Assembly: GCA_031763025.1 (NCBI GenBank)
Contig: JASSKH010000044.1
Coordinates: forward strand, 2,108,001-2,172,000
Length of the DNA: 64,000 nt
Reading direction: 5' to 3'
DNA from: Macrocystis pyrifera
Taxonomy: Eukaryota; Sar; Phaeophyceae; Laminariales; Laminariaceae
Numbering within the stretch: position 1 is the stretch's first letter; each line of letters begins with the position of its first letter. Below the pieces are notes generated by a model that worked only from the letters and a program-made list of their open reading frames with translations, was not told the origin of the DNA and made no database searches. The position numbers and the translations under genes were made by a program. Shown one piece after another: positions 61,525 to 64,000 of this stretch.

Positions 61525-61870
61525 CCATTATCGCATCGCGTGGTTTTCCGCGTGTTCCCAGTCGCCAATAGTTGACATCATCATCTTGTCCATTGGTGCT
61601 ACCGCGAGAGACTTACTTACAAGAGCCGCCTGAGCGCGAAGAATGCAATTTGAAGTGACTGGGCAGTCCCGCCGCGCGCAGATGCCCCTGCAGCGCTGCG
61701 ACCATGCTCGGTACAAACAGCGCTCCGTCTCCACGGCTCACGTCTAGCAAGACTACCGGAAACATTTGTCCATTGGCGAGATCCCACCCGATGCCATGTG
61801 TGGCCGAGATATATTCCGTGACCCCCCGAAACGCGCAATCTCGTGGGCACTCCTTGTTCTTCGGCACTAC
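61525..61870 (-). pseudogene. Second tyrosine recombinase relic
   Basis: On the minus strand: MVAALQGHLRAAGLPSHFKL, then HSSRSGGS (the HxxR box, Arg codon near 61635), and after a frameshift LAVAPMDKMMMSTIGDWEHA with NHAMR. The position expected for the nucleophile tyrosine (RRYV in the relic at 18440) is a TAA stop. It shares HLRAAG with the first relic. A frameshift plus loss of the nucleophile make it inactive. Confidence 0.7.
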
Positions 61871-62414
61871 GACCGCCTCGCTAGACTTTCACCACAACGT
61901 TTTCTTGAGCTTTTCCCTCATTCATGGTGTTCGATCGAGGTTTTCAGGGGGCTGCGGCGCCGATGACGTATGTTCGTACGGTTCTCCAAGTGAAAATTAT
62001 CACAGGTGTGGTTACTAGCTTTGTTCCAGTTTTGGAACCACAGGAGGGGCGCCCCCGTGAGGCGGTCTGAGTAAGATATCCCGATATACGGCGGTCAAAA
62101 TCGCATGGCGCGACTGCTGTGGAATTGCACTCGAATTAACAAGGCGGCTTCACCTAAACAAGCAGGCGGTCATATTGCTCTGGCACATCATCGCCTTACT
62201 GCGGAGACCCCTCCGAGTATACTGCTGCACCTTCTTGGGATGTCGATTTTACGTCGCGACTCAAAAAACAGACCGAGTCGCCAGCATAAATATAGCAGGA
62301 CTAGCAGGACTACACGCATCAGCACCCGCAAGATCAGTGCGGAAGCCAATCCTATCCAGGTGGGGTGAGTGAGAGTAAAAATACTCTCAACGATTCACAA
62401 AAATTTACAAGGAT

Positions 62415-62660
62415 CAACACGTCGGACAGATCAGATCTACAGCAGTAGCAGATCAATCTGGATCCTAACCTGCCGATACGATGTTTTGCGCAGGATCTGT
62501 CGAGTACAGATCCGACTCAGGAAGCATCTGCCCCAGTGGATTATGCAGATTATGCGGCTCCCACCCGGCGACATGAGCTAGATCATACAGATCATACATA
62601 TCTTATCTGCCCTGAAAGATGTACCACTGTAGATGATGCAGTGCGAATCGATCATCTGCT
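62415..62660 (-). repeat. Family C GATC-rich repeat, copy 5
   Basis: GTCGGACAGATCAGATCTAC, GCGCAGGATCTGTCGAGTAC, ATGCGGCTCCCACCCGGCGA and GATCATACAGATCATACATA. Same orientation as the copy at 8115-8295. Confidence 0.75.
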
Positions 62661-63180
62661 CGACGTGTGCAAGGACCCAACGTGCAGGGTTAGTGAGCAA
62701 GCATACAGCAGTCGTGGTATGGCAAACACTAGGCGTTGAACAACCAATGGAATCGATTCCTCGATCCCACGTGCCTCTTGCGGAAAAGAAAGGAAAACCC
62801 TCGCGGGTAATGGTAACTAGCGATGACCAGCGCGGCTATTTATACCTGTCCGTTGGTTGGAGGAACTCGATAATGCCCGTCGGGGCCAGCCAAGCTTAGA
62901 ATTCAAGTACAGATACGTAAAACGATACTGCAGTATTTAGCAAAGGGTCAAATATTATTAGCCACGCGCACAGCTTCCTGCTTCTCCGCCAACACCCCCA
63001 ACCCCGGTTACGCTACTTCCGTGGCGCCCGCCGCCGCCGCCGCGCCACTCCTAGCTTCCCCCTTTTTGTCGATCTATGGAGTCATTGACGTTTCTCAGAG
63101 TTTGTCTCGTCTGCGCCATCGCCGCCTTCAACAACACGTTGCACCGGAAGGGCGGGAGGGTTAATGTAATGAAAACGTAT
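62661..63180. other. Intergenic stretch, nothing supported
   Basis: Short mixed frames only; a (CCG)n patch lies at 63030-63050. Confidence 0.4.
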
Positions 63181-63204
63181 GAATAGGCATTGCTATGAAC
63201 GGGC

Positions 63205-63312
63205 AAAAAAAAGGGGGGGGGGGGGGGGGGCAGCCTACTACTATGTTGCCTGCCATAGTCCTTCGACCATTGACCAAGCTCCACTTTCGAGACGGAGGGG
63301 GGGGGGGGGGGT
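63205..63312 (-). mobile_element. Family B retroposon, antisense copy between G runs
   Basis: Between G runs (63216-63230 and 63298-63311) the minus strand reads GTCTCGAAAGTGGAGCTTGG, TCAATGGTCGAAGGACTATG, GCAGGCAACATAGTAGTAGG, then C. It is diverged from the intronic family B copies but keeps the block order. Confidence 0.7.
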
Positions 63313-63344
63313 GGGTGTAACGTACATATGAGGGGGGGGTCCAC

Positions 63345-63500
63345 GATATAGCAAGTACAGCTCGCATGTGCGCTTTTTACCCTTGCGATCGACGCGGCGC
63401 GGCCTTCCGCCCTTACGTGCTGTTGCTCCGTCCCACGATAATGTAACGACAAAAACAAACTGCCCTGTTGCACGTTTTACTAGAAATCACCTTCGCGGCG
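63345..63500 (+). repeat. Direct repeat, left copy
   Basis: TACAGCTCGCATGTGCGCTT, ACGCGGCGCGGCCTTCCGCC and TTGCACGTTTTACTAGAAAT align with 63845-64000 (about 80% by eye). Confidence 0.8.
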
Positions 63501-63514
63501 CCAACACGAGGACG

Positions 63515-63780
63515 CCCCCCCAACAAAACCTGCTTGATCAACCCAACCACGCAACCACCCACCACCCACCCATCCACGAACACCCTGTCGCACCCATCTA
63601 ACGACACCAACCCACCCCACTCGTCAACACGCCCACCTATCCACACACACCTACCAACCTTCCAACTACCCGCTCACACATCCGACACACCCACCCTAGC
63701 CGACCAACACACCCACCCCCTCCACTCCCCCCATCCACACACACCCACCCTACTCCACCAACCCACCCACGAACCTGCTC
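63515..63780. repeat. A/C-rich CCACCCACC array
   Basis: More than 250 bp with almost no G, built of CACCCACC, CAACCCAC and CATCCAC words; a strongly strand-asymmetric purine-free stretch between the two direct repeats. Confidence 0.9.
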
Positions 63781-63844
63781 GAAGGTGCAACGTAAATATA
63801 CATGATGGATGATGTAGTAATAGGGAGCGGGGAGTCAACGACAC

Positions 63845-64000
63845 AAAAAAAATACAGCTCGCGGGCGCGCTTGTTACCCTTGCGGTTGACGCGGCGCGGC
63901 CTTCCGCCCCTACGTACTTGGTACTCCGCCCCACGATAACGCAACAGCAACAACAAAACGTGCCCTGGCGCACCTTTTACCAGAACAACGCCTTCCCGGC
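63845..64000 (+). repeat. Direct repeat, right copy (runs to window edge)
   Basis: TACAGCTCGCGGGCGCGCTT, ACGCGGCGCGGCCTTCCGCC and CGCACCTTTTACCAGAACAA. A larger tandem unit of about 500 bp may continue beyond base 64000. Confidence 0.8.

Overview
The window is eukaryotic nuclear DNA. It is intron-rich and loaded with repeats and homopolymers, and it has no operons, prokaryotic signals or rRNA. I infer a stramenopile, most likely a brown alga with a large repeat-rich genome. The inference rests on overall style (about 50-55% GC, many small exons separated by kilobase introns, GT-AG splicing, long C/G runs, a copia element and tyrosine-recombinase relics), not on a diagnostic sequence, so the lineage is tentative.

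The one gene I can reconstruct is a plus-strand E3 ubiquitin ligase of the HERC type: a seven-bladed RCC1 propeller followed by a C-terminal HECT domain. I place 21 exons between 21593 and 59559. They total about 3.6 kb of coding sequence in 38 kb, so about 90% of the locus is intron. The HECT domain appears complete: the catalytic cysteine codon is at 59458-59460 and the protein ends in the usual GFG-type tail. Three exon-like pieces upstream (15106-15342, 16095-16212, 17304-17932) may be its coiled-coil and low-complexity N-terminus or a separate gene. One or two small linker exons are probably missing (38734-40529, 42097-43301).

Layout. 1-6772: decayed Ty1/copia retrotransposon. 6773-8330: flank with GATC-rich repeats. 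8331-10244: a 1.9-kb element with perfect 25-bp terminal inverted repeats, filled with TAACATTATGTTA-like palindromes. 11253-11605: tRNA-derived SINE. 12397-13362: TIR element with a 3-bp target duplication. 15106-21804: candidate 5' exons, with a tyrosine-recombinase relic in an intron. 21805-28279: a large intron holding composite direct and inverted repeats, a minisatellite, a second SINE family and MITEs. 28280-36577: the propeller exons. 38479-46983: the linker. 49717-59559: the HECT exons. 59560-64000: a second tyrosine-recombinase relic on the minus strand, more repeats, and a pair of 150-bp direct repeats at the right edge.

The most unusual signal is a short dispersed repeat (families A and B, more than 20 copies). 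Its 3' end is constant (GAGTAC followed by a C run) and its 5' ends vary, as expected of a non-LTR retroposon but with a poly-C rather than a poly-A tail. Sense copies cluster just upstream of splice acceptors, where the C tail serves as pyrimidine tract, and antisense copies sit just downstream of donors. The host introns are almost all phase 0 (18 of 20).
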